A DNA stretch of 36,314 bases, taken from Bacteroidales bacterium (GTDB lineage Bacteria; Bacteroidota; Bacteroidia; Bacteroidales; Bacteroidaceae). Below the pieces are notes generated by a model. It was given only the letters and a program-made list of their open reading frames with translations. It did not search any database and was not told the DNA's origin. The DNA lies in the NCBI GenBank assembly GCA_015060965.1, contig SUXN01000029.1, positions 1 to 36,314 of the forward strand. Direction: 5' to 3'. Position 1 is the stretch's first letter. Each line of letters starts with the position of its first letter. This document shows, piece after piece, positions 1-7,329 of the stretch. The position numbers and the translations under genes are program-made.

Positions 1-671
1 TTCCTGTCATCGACACAATGCTTTTTCGGATTGTAATCGGCAAATACAAAGTCTCCTATCTGGGTAAGAGAAAACGGGACCTCATGGTCCTTACTTGCTT
101 TGCCCAGTACATTCCTGAAAGCCTTGGTTGTGCCTTTATAGCCGTCATATTTAGCAAACGTATGAGCCAGTCGCACACAAGTCTTGTAATCGAGTAACTG
201 GAAGGTTAATGACGAGAAGCCTTTGATGATTTTGCGACACTTGCTCAGTAGCTTGGAGTACGTCTCAAAATTACAGCCTTGTTTCGCCTTCTCGCGCACG
301 ATAATCTCTTCCAGGTATTTCTCCACAAAGTTGAACTCCAAAGCCTCTGTAGTCTCTTCTGTTGGCTTCTGAGGGGCAATGGTGCCGACCTGTTTGATAG
401 GCTGGAAGTATGATGCCACCTGTCGCGCAGTAAGTTCGGGGTGTTCAAACAGCAGCTTTGTATAGGTACTCTTGAACTCCTCCAGTGCCTTATTATTCTC
501 GGAATAGGAAACAGCATTGGCAGAGAATCGCTCTTTATCAGCGTTCCAATGCTTTGCCAGATTCGGACTGCCGGTCAAAAGATGTTTGACGGACTTATAA
601 TATCTCTCTTTTCCCTCACTTATTCTTAGGACGAGGGAATTGTCCTTAATAATGAATTTTAGCTTCACCAT
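1..671 (-). CDS. Tyrosine recombinase/integrase, N-terminal part (runs off left edge)
   Basis: The reading frame is open from an ATG at 671 to the first base of the window, giving about 223 residues without a stop. The start (MVKLKFIIKDN) and a short beta-rich segment followed by a helical stretch (FNFVEKYLEEIIVREKAKQ, roughly residues 112-130, then a TYSKLLSKCRKIIKGF-like segment) match the arm-binding and core-binding N-terminal domains of Bacteroidetes phage-type integrases. The catalytic domain (R..H-x-x-R..Y) would lie left of the window. The gene reads away from tRNA-Phe, 265 bp from the tRNA 3' end, which is the usual layout for an element integrated at a tRNA. Family assignment is from the overall look of the N-terminal domains only, so it is moderately sure. 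Confidence 0.7.
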   Translation of the reverse strand, partial: MVKLKFIIKDNSLVLRISEGKERYYKSVKHLLTGSPNLAKHWNADKERFSANAVSYSENNKALEEFKSTYTKLLFEHPELTARQVASYFQPIKQVGTIAPQKPTEETTEALEFNFVEKYLEEIIVREKAKQGCNFETYSKLLSKCRKIIKGFSSLTFQLLDYKTCVRLAHTFAKYDGYKGTTKAFRNVLGKASKDHEVPFSLTQIGDFVFADYNPKKHCVDDR

Positions 672-743
672 AGCTCTTTTCTTGTTTCGTATTTAAGAAT
701 AGAAAGATGATGAACCAATGGTTTCAGCCAAAATAAACTTTCT

Positions 744-777
744 GAGTGTACACCAATGTACACTACAATGTACACTC
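744..777. repeat. TGTACA repeat cluster: inverted repeat plus 12-bp tandem repeat
   Basis: GAGTGTACA at 744-752 is the exact reverse complement of TGTACACTC at 769-777. Between them lies TGTACACT at 757-764. The last two form a 12-bp tandem repeat (754-765 and 766-777, 11 of 12 identical). The spacing of about one helical turn suggests cooperative protein binding. The position just upstream of the integrase fits an operator or an excisionase/integrase arm site, by inference. Confidence 0.6.
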
Positions 778-810
778 ACCGGGTCGTTCCCTCTTTTTGA
801 CTTTTTCGAC

Positions 811-846
811 CTTACGCAAATTATATTTCACAAAAATTTGTGTAAG
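811..846. repeat. Imperfect inverted repeat near element end
   Basis: CTTACGCAAAT at 811-821 pairs with ATTTGTGTAAG at 836-846 with one mismatch. A second inner dyad (CACAAA/TTTGTG) lies at 829-842. Such a site next to an integrase and a tRNA could be a recombinase core or arm site; there is no direct evidence of use. Confidence 0.4.
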
Positions 847-898
847 TCGTTGAATATCAAGATAGATGTGCGGGCGAAATTTCAAATTCAACCTAACG

Positions 899-931
899 AA
901 AAAGGGAAGCTGATTTTCTCAACTTCCCTTT
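899..931 (-). terminator. Intrinsic terminator of tRNA-Phe
   Basis: On the minus strand AAAGGGAAG (931-923) and CTTCCCTTT (909-901) form a 9-bp stem with a 13-nt loop, ending in a T run. It begins 5 nt after the tRNA 3' end. Confidence 0.8.
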
Positions 932-935
932 CAAG

Positions 936-1008
936 TGGTGCCACCAGGAATCGAACCGGGGACACAAGGATTTTCAGTCCTTTGCTCTACCAACTGAGCT
1001 ATGGCACC
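936..1008 (-). tRNA. tRNA-Phe (GAA)
   Basis: The minus-strand sequence folds as a 73-nt cloverleaf. The acceptor arms are GGTGCCA (1008-1002) and TGGCACC (943-937) with discriminator A at 936. The anticodon loop is CTGAAAA (anticodon GAA) between AAGGA and TCCTT, and the T-arm contains TTCGATT. CCA is not encoded. A promoter lies just upstream and a terminator just downstream, so it is a single-gene unit. Its 3' end faces the integrase and is the likely attachment site of that element. Confidence 0.97.
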
Positions 1009-1023
1009 GTGGTTTTGCGAGTG

Positions 1024-1055
1024 CAAAGGTAGGGCAAAGGTTTGGATTGTGCAAA
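1024..1055 (-). promoter_or_regulatory. Promoter of tRNA-Phe
   Basis: Minus strand: TTTG (1055-1052), 20 nt, TACCTTTG (1031-1024), an exact match to the Bacteroidetes TTTG/TAnnTTTG promoter, about 16 nt before the tRNA 5' end. Confidence 0.8.
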
Positions 1056-1154
1056 TATTTAGGAGAAAAATTTTGAAGAATTCTGTTTTTCTTGTTTTTT
1101 TACCATAAAAACAGACTGTTTTTATAAAAACTGCACGAAAAATGGTGCTTGCGG

Positions 1155-1185
1155 TTGTGGATTATCAATTTTTGTAGTATCTTCG
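1155..1185 (+). promoter_or_regulatory. Promoter of tRNA-Pro
   Basis: TTG (1155-1157), 20 nt, TATCTTCG (1178-1185), one base from the TAnnTTTG consensus, 14 nt before the tRNA. Confidence 0.65.
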
Positions 1186-1198
1186 CAACAGCAAGTGA

Positions 1199-1271
1199 CG
1201 GAATGTAGCGCAGTTGGTAGCGCACTACGTTCGGGACGTAGGGGTCGGGCGTTCGAGTCGCCTCATTCCGA
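1199..1271 (+). tRNA. tRNA-Pro (CGG)
   Basis: The acceptor arms are CGGAATG (1199-1205) and CATTCCG (1264-1270), with discriminator A at 1271. The D-arm is GCGC..GCGC. The anticodon stem-loop CTACG-TTCGGGA-CGTAG gives anticodon CGG, and the T-loop is TTCGAGT. CCA is not encoded. It is divergent from tRNA-Phe and has its own promoter and terminator. Confidence 0.96.
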
Positions 1272-1281
1272 CACATTTCAG

Positions 1282-1316
1282 ATGATGGCAAAAAGCTTTT
1301 TGCCATCATTTTTTTT
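1282..1316 (+). terminator. Intrinsic terminator of tRNA-Pro
   Basis: A 28-base perfect palindrome (1282-1309, ATGATGGCAAAAAG and its complement) is followed at once by a run of T. Confidence 0.85.
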
Positions 1317-1420
1317 AAGGCTAAAACGGGCGTTGCCTTTGCTTATGTCCACGGTTCAAGCCGGGAGAACATTATCCTAGTAGAATATTAATCAAAGATT
1401 TATTAACGGTATAACAATAT

Positions 1421-3055
1421 ATGGTATCTGTTGACGGATTGACAGTTGAGTTTGGCGGTACGACGCTCTTCAGCGATGTGTCGTTTGTGATAAACGAGAA
1501 GGACCGTATTGCGCTGATGGGCAAGAACGGTGCGGGCAAGAGTACGCTGCTGAAAATTCTTGCGGGTGTGCGTAATGCTACGCGTGGTGCGGTGTCGGCG
1601 CCGAAGGATACGGTGATTGCCTATCTGCCGCAGCATCTTATGACGGAGGACGGGCGCACGGTATTCGAGGAGGCGTCGCAGGCCTTTGCGCACTTGTATG
1701 AGATGGAGGCGGAGCTTGACCGCTTGAACAACGAGCTTGCCACACGTACCGACTACGAGAGCGACGAGTATATGTCGCTCATTGAGGAGGTGGCTACAAA
1801 GAGCGAGAAGTTCTATGCCATTGACATGACCCACTTTGAGGAGGATGTGGAGAAGACTCTTCTTGGTCTTGGCTTTGAGCGCAAGGATTTCAACCGTCAG
1901 ACGAGTGAGTTCAGCGGTGGCTGGCGCATGCGTATAGAGCTGGCGAAGATGCTTCTGCGCAATCCTGACGTGCTGCTGCTGGACGAGCCTACGAACCACC
2001 TTGACATTGAGTCTATCGGCTGGCTTGAGGAGTTCCTCATCAACAACGGCAAGGCGGTGGTTGTGATAAGCCACGACCGCAAGTTTGTGGACAACATCAC
2101 CACACGCACCATAGAGGTGACAATGGGCCGCATCTATGATTACAAGGTGAACTACTCGCAGTATCTTGTGCTGCGTGCCGAGCGCCGTCAGCAGCAGATG
2201 AAACAGTACGAGGAGCAGCAGAAGATGATTCAGGAGACAAAGGATTTCATCGAACGCTTCAAGGGTACATATTCGAAGACGCTGCAGGTGCAGAGCCGTG
2301 TCAAGATGCTTGAGAAGCTTGAAATCATAGAGGTCGACGAGGAGGATACATCTGCTCTGCGTCTCAAGTTCCCGCCGTCGCCGCGCTCGGGACAATATCC
2401 GGTAATAATGGACGGTGTGGGCAAGGCATTCGACGGGAAGAGGGTGTTCTCGGGCGCTACACTCACCATTGAACGAGGCGATAAGGTTGCCTTTGTGGGC
2501 CGCAACGGTGAAGGTAAGTCAACTCTTGTGAAATGTATAATGAAGGAACTTGAGCACGAAGGTTCACTGCAGTTGGGACACAATGTGCAGATCGGTTATT
2601 TTGCGCAGAACCAGGCTTCGTTGCTTGACGAGGAGCTGACTGTGTTCCAGACTATCGACGACGTGGCGAAGGGTGAGATACGTAATAAGATACGTGACCT
2701 TCTGGGTGCGTTCATGTTCGGCGGTGAGGCAAGCTCAAAGAAGGTGAAGGTGCTGTCGGGCGGCGAGCGTACACGTCTGGCGCTGATGAAACTGTTGCTG
2801 GAGCCGGTGAACCTGCTTATCCTCGACGAGCCTACGAACCACCTCGACCTCAAGACAAAGGATATCCTGAAACAGGCATTGCAGGATTTTGACGGTACGC
2901 TCATATGTGTGAGCCACGACCGTGACTTCCTCGACGGCCTTGTAACCAAGGTGTATGAGTTCGGTCACGGCAAGGTCAAGGAGCACCTATGTGGTGTATA
3001 CGAGTTCCTCGCTGCCAAGAAAATGGAGGAGTTGCAGGAGCTGGAGCGCAAGTGA
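1421..3055 (+). CDS. ABC-F family ATPase (ribosome-associated type)
   Basis: A 544-residue protein with two ABC ATPase domains in one chain and no membrane segment, the ABC-F layout. ABC-F proteins act on the ribosome as translation factors or, in some cases, as antibiotic protection factors. Domain 1 has Walker A GKNGAGKST (about 34-42), signature FSGGWRMR (about 163-170) and Walker B LLLDEPTNHLD (about 184-194). Domain 2 has Walker A GRNGEGKST (about 359-367), signature LSGGERTR (about 444-451) and Walker B LILDEPTNHLD (about 466-476). The charged linker (residues 240-310, RRQQQMKQYEEQQKM) is the expected P-site tRNA interaction motif region. The length fits the YbiT/Uup-like group. The sequence does not show whether it is a resistance factor; a housekeeping role is more likely. 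The methyltransferase follows after 26 bp, so the two may share a transcript. Confidence 0.95.
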   Translation: MVSVDGLTVEFGGTTLFSDVSFVINEKDRIALMGKNGAGKSTLLKILAGVRNATRGAVSAPKDTVIAYLPQHLMTEDGRTVFEEASQAFAHLYEMEAELDRLNNELATRTDYESDEYMSLIEEVATKSEKFYAIDMTHFEEDVEKTLLGLGFERKDFNRQTSEFSGGWRMRIELAKMLLRNPDVLLLDEPTNHLDIESIGWLEEFLINNGKAVVVISHDRKFVDNITTRTIEVTMGRIYDYKVNYSQYLVLRAERRQQQMKQYEEQQKMIQETKDFIERFKGTYSKTLQVQSRVKMLEKLEIIEVDEEDTSALRLKFPPSPRSGQYPVIMDGVGKAFDGKRVFSGATLTIERGDKVAFVGRNGEGKSTLVKCIMKELEHEGSLQLGHNVQIGYFAQNQASLLDEELTVFQTIDDVAKGEIRNKIRDLLGAFMFGGEASSKKVKVLSGGERTRLALMKLLLEPVNLLILDEPTNHLDLKTKDILKQALQDFDGTLICVSHDRDFLDGLVTKVYEFGHGKVKEHLCGVYEFLAAKKMEELQELERK

Positions 3056-3081
3056 TAACCGGACTAATCAAATAATGTATT

Positions 3082-3810
3082 ATGGACAACAGGACTACAA
3101 GCAAGGAGAAGGACCCTATGGGCAGGGCAATTTCCGATTATTACCGCACCGGCAAGGCTGCAAAGCTCAGGGTGTTCTCGTCAATGTTCTATGAGGATGA
3201 AATTCCTGTGCCCACGCTCTTCCGCAGCTTTGAGGAGATGCCACCGCAGGAGCAGGAGGCCATAAAGCTGTGCCGTGGCAGGGTGCTGGACGTGGGTGCC
3301 GGCTCGGGATGCCACAGCGCGGTGCTCATGGAGCGCGGGCTTGACGTGGTGGCTATTGATATATCGGAGCTGTCGATTGAGGTTATGAAGGAGCGTGGCA
3401 TCAATGCGCGCAACATCAACTTCTTTGACGATACCTTTACCGAAAAGTTTGACACCATTCTCATGGCGATGAACGGAATCGGCATTGTGGGCAAGGTTGA
3501 GCGTCTGGGCGAGTTCTTCCGTGCAGTGAAGAGACTGCTTGCCCCGGGCGGTCAGGTACTGCTTGACTCTTCGGACATAAAATATATCTTTATGAATGAT
3601 GACGGCTCCATGGATATAAACCTTGCTGCAGGTTATTATGGTGAGATTGACTACAAGATGCGCTATAAGGGTGTGACCGGTGAACCGTTCGACTGGCTCT
3701 ACATTGACTTCGAGACACTGAAGATGTATGCCGAGGAGCATGGCTTCCAATGCGAGAAGTGCATTGACGGCGAGCATTACGATTATCTGGCAAGGATTTT
3801 TGTGGATTGA
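3082..3810 (+). CDS. Class I SAM-dependent methyltransferase
   Basis: A 242-residue protein. The SAM-binding motif I is VLDVGAGSGCHS at residues 68-79, followed by an acidic strand-2 end (VVAIDIS, about 90-96) and a later LAPGGQVLLDSSD segment, typical of the Rossmann methyltransferase fold. The substrate cannot be read from the sequence. The start is the ATG 26 bp after the ABC-F stop, suggesting cotranscription. A strong hairpin follows the stop. No signal peptide; cytoplasmic. Confidence 0.9.
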   Translation: MDNRTTSKEKDPMGRAISDYYRTGKAAKLRVFSSMFYEDEIPVPTLFRSFEEMPPQEQEAIKLCRGRVLDVGAGSGCHSAVLMERGLDVVAIDISELSIEVMKERGINARNINFFDDTFTEKFDTILMAMNGIGIVGKVERLGEFFRAVKRLLAPGGQVLLDSSDIKYIFMNDDGSMDINLAAGYYGEIDYKMRYKGVTGEPFDWLYIDFETLKMYAEEHGFQCEKCIDGEHYDYLARIFVD

Positions 3811-3826
3811 CGGATAAAGGATATAC

Positions 3827-3858
3827 AATAATAGGGCGACCACGGTCGCCCTATTATT
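3827..3858. terminator. Bidirectional terminator between convergent genes
   Basis: AATAATAGGGCGACC (3827-3841) and its exact complement (3844-3858) form a 15-bp stem between the methyltransferase (+) and the GT9 gene (-). The A/T-rich flanks supply a T run in either direction. Confidence 0.85.
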
Positions 3859-3874
3859 GTGTTATTATGTGCTT

Positions 3875-4927
3875 TTATTTGATTCTCTCTGCTATTCTCT
3901 TTGCCACCACTTCGGGGGCGATGTCCATGCAGCGGTAGTCGCCGTACAGGCAGGGCTTGTTGCCGAATATCGAGCAGGGGCGGCAGTCGAGCGGCAACTC
4001 AATGCAATCCTCTCTGCTCTGGTTCCAGCCAAGGAAACCTGCGAGCGGTGATGTTGCACCCCAGATGGATATTGCAGGGGTTCCCACGAGTGATGCCATG
4101 TGCATGTTGGCAGAGTCCATGCACACCATAGCGTCAAGATGGCTGATAAGCCTCAACTCTCCGTTGAAATTCGTACGGCCGAGGAATGATATCACGCCGG
4201 GGTACTTGGCGCACCATGCGTTTACAACAGCTTCCTCCTCTGGGCCGTTTCCGAAACAGATGACCTTCGTTTTTTCATCGGCGGTCAGCAGTTCAACAAC
4301 CTTCTCCATCTTCTCAATAGGGTATATTTTCCCTTTATGGCGTGCGAACGGAGCTATTCCGACCCATTTGTCGCTACCTTTCTGTGGCAGGAACGCGTTG
4401 AATTCGGAAATATCGCCTTTACCCTCTTTGAACAGCGATGTGAATTTTGGCTCAAAAGGTAACCCCAAGCGTGTAAACACATCCCGGTAACGTTCGAAGG
4501 TGCTTGTGAGCTGCTCACGACATTTGTTCTCTTTGCGTGTGAGAGCTTTCTTCTCTTTGCGCCCTTTATCGATGTGCTCGCATCTTGTGCCGCTGAAAAG
4601 GCTGAACAGTGTGCGCAGCACCTTTGTACGCAGCACTCCATGCAGGTCGGCAAAACTGTCGGGCGCAATTCTATTCTTGAGTTCCCTGTAGAGGCTTATC
4701 AGTCCTAAAAAACCTTTGTAGTCATTGAGGTTTACGCCCACGAAGTCAAGGTTTGCGGGCTTGTTGATGAAAAATTGCCCGAACCTCTCGCGACTCACAA
4801 GGACGAAGCGGTGTTCGGGATAGCTCTCGCTCAGCGAGTATAGCAATGGGATTGTCATTGCTATATCGCCTACAGCCGAGAATCGTGTTATCAGGACGGT
4901 GCGTCCGTTTTTATTTCTTAGCTCCAT
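3875..4927 (-). CDS. Glycosyltransferase family 9 (ADP-heptose:LPS heptosyltransferase-like)
   Basis: A 350-residue cytosolic GT-B enzyme. The N-terminus (VLITRFSAVGDIAMTIPLL, residues 10-28) and the C-terminal donor-site segment SANMHMASLVGTPAISIWG followed by SPLAGF are hallmarks of GT9 heptosyltransferases, which transfer heptose from an ADP sugar onto the LPS inner core. The C-terminus has a Cys-rich tail (CRPCSIFGNKPC, then YRCMDI), which I associate with Bacteroidetes members. The start ATG overlaps the end of the DUF4254 gene by 17 bp, so the two are translationally coupled. The actual sugar and acceptor are not determined by the sequence. Confidence 0.93.
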   Translation of the reverse strand: MELRNKNGRTVLITRFSAVGDIAMTIPLLYSLSESYPEHRFVLVSRERFGQFFINKPANLDFVGVNLNDYKGFLGLISLYRELKNRIAPDSFADLHGVLRTKVLRTLFSLFSGTRCEHIDKGRKEKKALTRKENKCREQLTSTFERYRDVFTRLGLPFEPKFTSLFKEGKGDISEFNAFLPQKGSDKWVGIAPFARHKGKIYPIEKMEKVVELLTADEKTKVICFGNGPEEEAVVNAWCAKYPGVISFLGRTNFNGELRLISHLDAMVCMDSANMHMASLVGTPAISIWGATSPLAGFLGWNQSREDCIELPLDCRPCSIFGNKPCLYGDYRCMDIAPEVVAKRIAERIK

Positions 4928-5522
4928 AAAGAACAGGGTTGAGAGCAGGGTCGTTATACATCTTCATCTGGCGGTATACCTTCATGTACTTGCGTCCTGC
5001 GGCAATGTCGTCAAGCAACTGGCCGATTGATGTGGTCATGTCCTTGTACTGCTCGTTGAGCACGTCGAGCTTTGCCTGACACTTTGCCTTGTGCTCGGCA
5101 TCAACGTCGGTACGATTGACCTCCTCCTGCATGTGATATATCTTGAGCGACAGGATAGAGTAGCGGTCAACGGCCCAAGCGGGGCTCTCGGTGTTGATTG
5201 TAGCGTCTGCGGCAGGGGTGACATCCTTGTATGTGTCAAGGAAGTAGCTGTCGATGAGCTCTACGAGGTCGGTGCGGTCCTGGTTCGACTTGTCGATGCG
5301 GCGCTTGAGTGTAAGTGCCTCGACGGGGTCGATATTCGGGTCGCGTATGATATCCTCGAAGTGCCACTGCACTGTGTCAATCCAGCACTTGAGGTAAAGA
5401 TAATATTCAATGCTTTTTACGGGGTATGGATTGTTTATAGGGGTGTCGACATTGTCTGTCTTGTGGTAGTCGGCAATCGCTTCGTTGAAGATTGGCCAAC
5501 TCATCTCTGTAAAACTCTTCAT
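4911..5522 (-). CDS. DUF4254 domain protein
   Basis: A 203-residue protein from the chosen start (MKSFTEMSW). The conserved core reads DYHKTDNVDTPINNPYP, then LYLKCWIDTVQWHFEDIIRD and RRIDKSNQDRTDLVELID, which I recognise as DUF4254, an uncharacterised Bacteroidetes family. It is helical, without signal peptide or membrane segment. An in-frame upstream ATG at 5579 is rejected because it lies upstream of the promoter -7 element (5549-5556). The gene overlaps the GT9 gene by 17 bp, so a role in the same LPS or surface-glycan step is likely. No biochemical function is known to me. Confidence 0.88.
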   Translation of the reverse strand: MKSFTEMSWPIFNEAIADYHKTDNVDTPINNPYPVKSIEYYLYLKCWIDTVQWHFEDIIRDPNIDPVEALTLKRRIDKSNQDRTDLVELIDSYFLDTYKDVTPAADATINTESPAWAVDRYSILSLKIYHMQEEVNRTDVDAEHKAKCQAKLDVLNEQYKDMTTSIGQLLDDIAAGRKYMKVYRQMKMYNDPALNPVLYGAKK

Positions 5523-5548
5523 ATCAATAGGGTTTAGATTCTTTGATA

Positions 5549-5580
5549 CAAAACTAACGAAAGTTTGCGATATTGACAAA
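5549..5580 (-). promoter_or_regulatory. Promoter of DUF4254-GT9 operon
   Basis: Minus strand: TTTG (5580-5577), 20 nt, TAGTTTTG (5556-5549), an exact consensus match about 27 nt before the chosen ATG at 5522. Confidence 0.75.
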
Positions 5581-5627
5581 AGTTTAGCTGAAAACTCGTT
5601 TTATTTGATATAAAACCCGAATATTTT

Positions 5628-5693
5628 CTGCACTCGCTGGGAGAAACATTCAAGCAAGCTTTATGTTTTTCGCTCGTTTGTTACTATATTTGC
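5628..5693 (+). repeat. Promoter/dyad module, copy 1
   Basis: First of two related modules 85 bp apart. It starts CTGCACTCGC, continues with a dyad (AAACAT 5644-5649 / ATGTTT 5663-5668, with inner AAGC 5652-5655 / GCTT 5658-5661), and ends with a 25-nt block (5668-5692) identical in both copies. That block ends in a perfect -7 element, TATATTTG (5685-5692). The -33 candidate TATG (5662-5665), 19 nt upstream, overlaps the right half of the dyad. Confidence 0.75.
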
Positions 5694-5712
5694 GGTAAAC
5701 CGCGAACATAAC

Positions 5713-5779
5713 CTGCACTCGCAGTAAAACACATTAAAGTAAACTTTATGTGTTTCGCTCGTTTGTTACTATATTTGTG
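5713..5779 (+). repeat. Promoter/dyad module, copy 2 (proximal to pdxB)
   Basis: Second copy. The dyad is AAACACAT (5727-5734) / ATGTGTTT (5748-5755), with inner AAAGT (5736-5740) / ACTTT (5743-5747). The shared 25-nt block is at 5753-5777, with TATATTTG at 5770-5777. The dyad bases differ from copy 1 on both sides in a compensating way. It is the nearest promoter to pdxB, with a leader of about 60 nt. Confidence 0.75.
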
Positions 5780-5846
5780 CGAAAGGACGCGTTTGCACTG
5801 GCTTACGTGGTTTATACTGTACTGGTCTGTTTTAAAGAACTGGAAG

Positions 5847-6911
5847 ATGAAGGCTGTTATTGACGAGAAGATACCCTTCCTGCGCGAGGCGCTTGAGGCT
5901 ATGGGGCATTGTGTGGTGGCTTTACCTGGTGTGAAAATATGTACGGATGACGTTGCGGATGCCGATGCGCTTTTTGTACGCACACGTACGCGCTGTGATA
6001 AAGCGCTGTTGCATGGCAGTAAGGTGCGTTTCATAGGTACTGCAACCATCGGCTATGACCATATAGATGCTGATTACTGCGCAGAGAACGGCATCCGTTG
6101 GGCAAGCGCAGCAGGGTGCAATGCCGGGGCGGTGCTGCAGTATGTCCAGTCGGTGATATATGCCTGGTCCAAGGAGCGCGGTTGCCCTGTAGAAGGGCTC
6201 TTCCTGGGCGTCGTAGGCGTGGGCGAGATCGGCTCCCGTGTGGCGGCATGGGCCGAGGAGGCCGGAATGACGGTATACCGCAATGACCCTCCCCGTCAGG
6301 AGAAGGAGGGCAGTGATGCTTTCGTTTCTCTGGCGGAGATTGCAGAGAAGTGTGATATAATAACATTCCATCCTACTTTGGAACGTGCGGGTCGTTATCC
6401 AAGTTATCATCTTGCCGACGAGGATTTCTTTGCCTCTTTAAAGAACTGTCGTCTGCTTATCAACGCTTCCCGCGGTCCTGTCGTTGACAATAAGGCGTTG
6501 CTGGCAGCCCTTGAGAACGCTGTTTTGCCCGATGCGGTACTTGACGTGTGGGAGGGCGAGCCCGACCTGTCATTACCTCTATTAAATAAGGTATATATAG
6601 CAACCCCGCATATCGCCGGTTACTCGGCCGAAGGTAAACTGAATGCTACTGCTCTTGTACTCAAGGCCTTTGCATCATTTGTCGGGTACGATGGTGAACT
6701 CCCCCTGCCTCTATTGCCGGCTCCTGAACCTTCGGCGGTTGTGGCGCCTACATATGCCGATGCGATGCTGCAGATTTATAATCCGCATGCCGACTCACTG
6801 CGTCTCAAACAGTTGCCTTCATCTTTTGAGGAGCAGAGGAATAATTACTTGTTGCGTCGTGAACCAGGTGCGTATAAAATATCCTTAAAGTGTAACAAAA
6901 TGTTAAAATGA
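5847..6911 (+). CDS. pdxB: Erythronate-4-phosphate dehydrogenase (PdxB)
   Basis: A 354-residue member of the D-2-hydroxyacid dehydrogenase family. PdxB oxidises 4-phosphoerythronate in pyridoxal phosphate synthesis. The NAD-binding glycine motif is GVVGVGEIGS (121-130). The catalytic residues appear as Arg209 (NASRGPVVD), Glu238 (EGEPD) and His255 (TPHIAGYS), the last being typical of PdxB. The N-terminus MKAVIDEKIPF is the conserved PdxB start; an upstream in-frame start at 5748 is rejected because it falls inside the promoter module. The length is a little under E. coli PdxB, and the C-terminal dimerisation region is present but short. Confidence 0.93.
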   Translation: MKAVIDEKIPFLREALEAMGHCVVALPGVKICTDDVADADALFVRTRTRCDKALLHGSKVRFIGTATIGYDHIDADYCAENGIRWASAAGCNAGAVLQYVQSVIYAWSKERGCPVEGLFLGVVGVGEIGSRVAAWAEEAGMTVYRNDPPRQEKEGSDAFVSLAEIAEKCDIITFHPTLERAGRYPSYHLADEDFFASLKNCRLLINASRGPVVDNKALLAALENAVLPDAVLDVWEGEPDLSLPLLNKVYIATPHIAGYSAEGKLNATALVLKAFASFVGYDGELPLPLLPAPEPSAVVAPTYADAMLQIYNPHADSLRLKQLPSSFEEQRNNYLLRREPGAYKISLKCNKMLK

Positions 6912-6930
6912 TGGGATTTTTGCGGTGGTT

Positions 6931-6961
6931 TTGCACAAAAACGGGTATTTGTGCAATTTTT
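6931..6961 (+). terminator. Intrinsic terminator of pdxB
   Basis: TTGCACAAA (6931-6939) and TTTGTGCAA (6948-6956) form a 9-bp stem followed by TTTTT, 20 nt after the pdxB stop. Confidence 0.8.
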
Positions 6962-6984
6962 GGATGAATTTTTTCCTTTCTTTC

Positions 6985-7015
6985 TTTGCTATTCTAAAAT
7001 TTCATCATACTTTTG
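6985..7015 (+). promoter_or_regulatory. Promoter of acpP-fabF-rnc
   Basis: TTTG (6985-6988), 19 nt, TACTTTTG (7008-7015): an exact consensus promoter about 37 nt before the acpP start. Confidence 0.8.
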
Positions 7016-7052
7016 TAGCAAACAAATTTTCAATCTTCAAAAAAATACAACT

Positions 7053-7295
7053 ATGTCAGAAATTGAATCAAGAGTAAAGGCTATTATTGTTGAGAAATTC
7101 GGTGTTTCAGAGTCAGAGGTTACTCCAGAGGCTAACTTCACAAACGATTTGAGCGCAGACTCATTGGACCGCGTAGAGCTCATCATGGAGATCGAGGACG
7201 AGTTCGGTATCTCAATCCCTGAGGACGCTGCCGAGAAGATCGCAACAGTAGGTGATGCTGTTAAGTTCGTAGAGGAGATGGTTGCAAACAAGTAA
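7053..7295 (+). CDS. acpP: Acyl carrier protein
   Basis: An 80-residue acidic protein. The phosphopantetheine attachment serine is Ser37 in the motif [11 protein letters not shown]. Overall sequence and length are those of the fatty-acid synthesis ACP. It carries acyl chains as thioesters for the FAS II enzymes. The start MSEIESR is chosen because it follows the promoter by a normal leader; an upstream in-frame ATG at 6951 lies inside the pdxB terminator. fabF follows after 34 bp, the standard operon order. Confidence 0.98.
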   Translation: MSEIESRVKAIIVEKFGVSESEVTPEANFTNDLSADSLDRVELIMEIEDEFGISIPEDAAEKIATVGDAVKFVEEMVANK

Positions 7296-7329
7296 TTGCA
7301 CCCTCCCTACTCACCCCTAACAATTCTAT

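Larger units (their letters stand above)
672..898. other. Non-coding leader between integrase and tRNA-Phe, rich in short repeats
   Basis: No credible gene. It holds two repeat structures, at 744-777 and 811-846 (listed separately), between the integrase start and the tRNA-Phe terminator. This is where an element end, with recombinase or excisionase binding sites, would be expected. Confidence 0.5.

Noticed and set aside
1403-2395. Long antisense frame of 330 codons inside the ABC-F gene
   Set aside because: It lies opposite a clear two-domain ATPase in high-GC codons; the translation shows low-complexity Leu/His/Arg and no family.
5748-5846. Longer PdxB N-terminus
   Set aside because: The extension would begin inside the second promoter/dyad module and does not resemble the family; MKAVIDEKIPF is the usual start.
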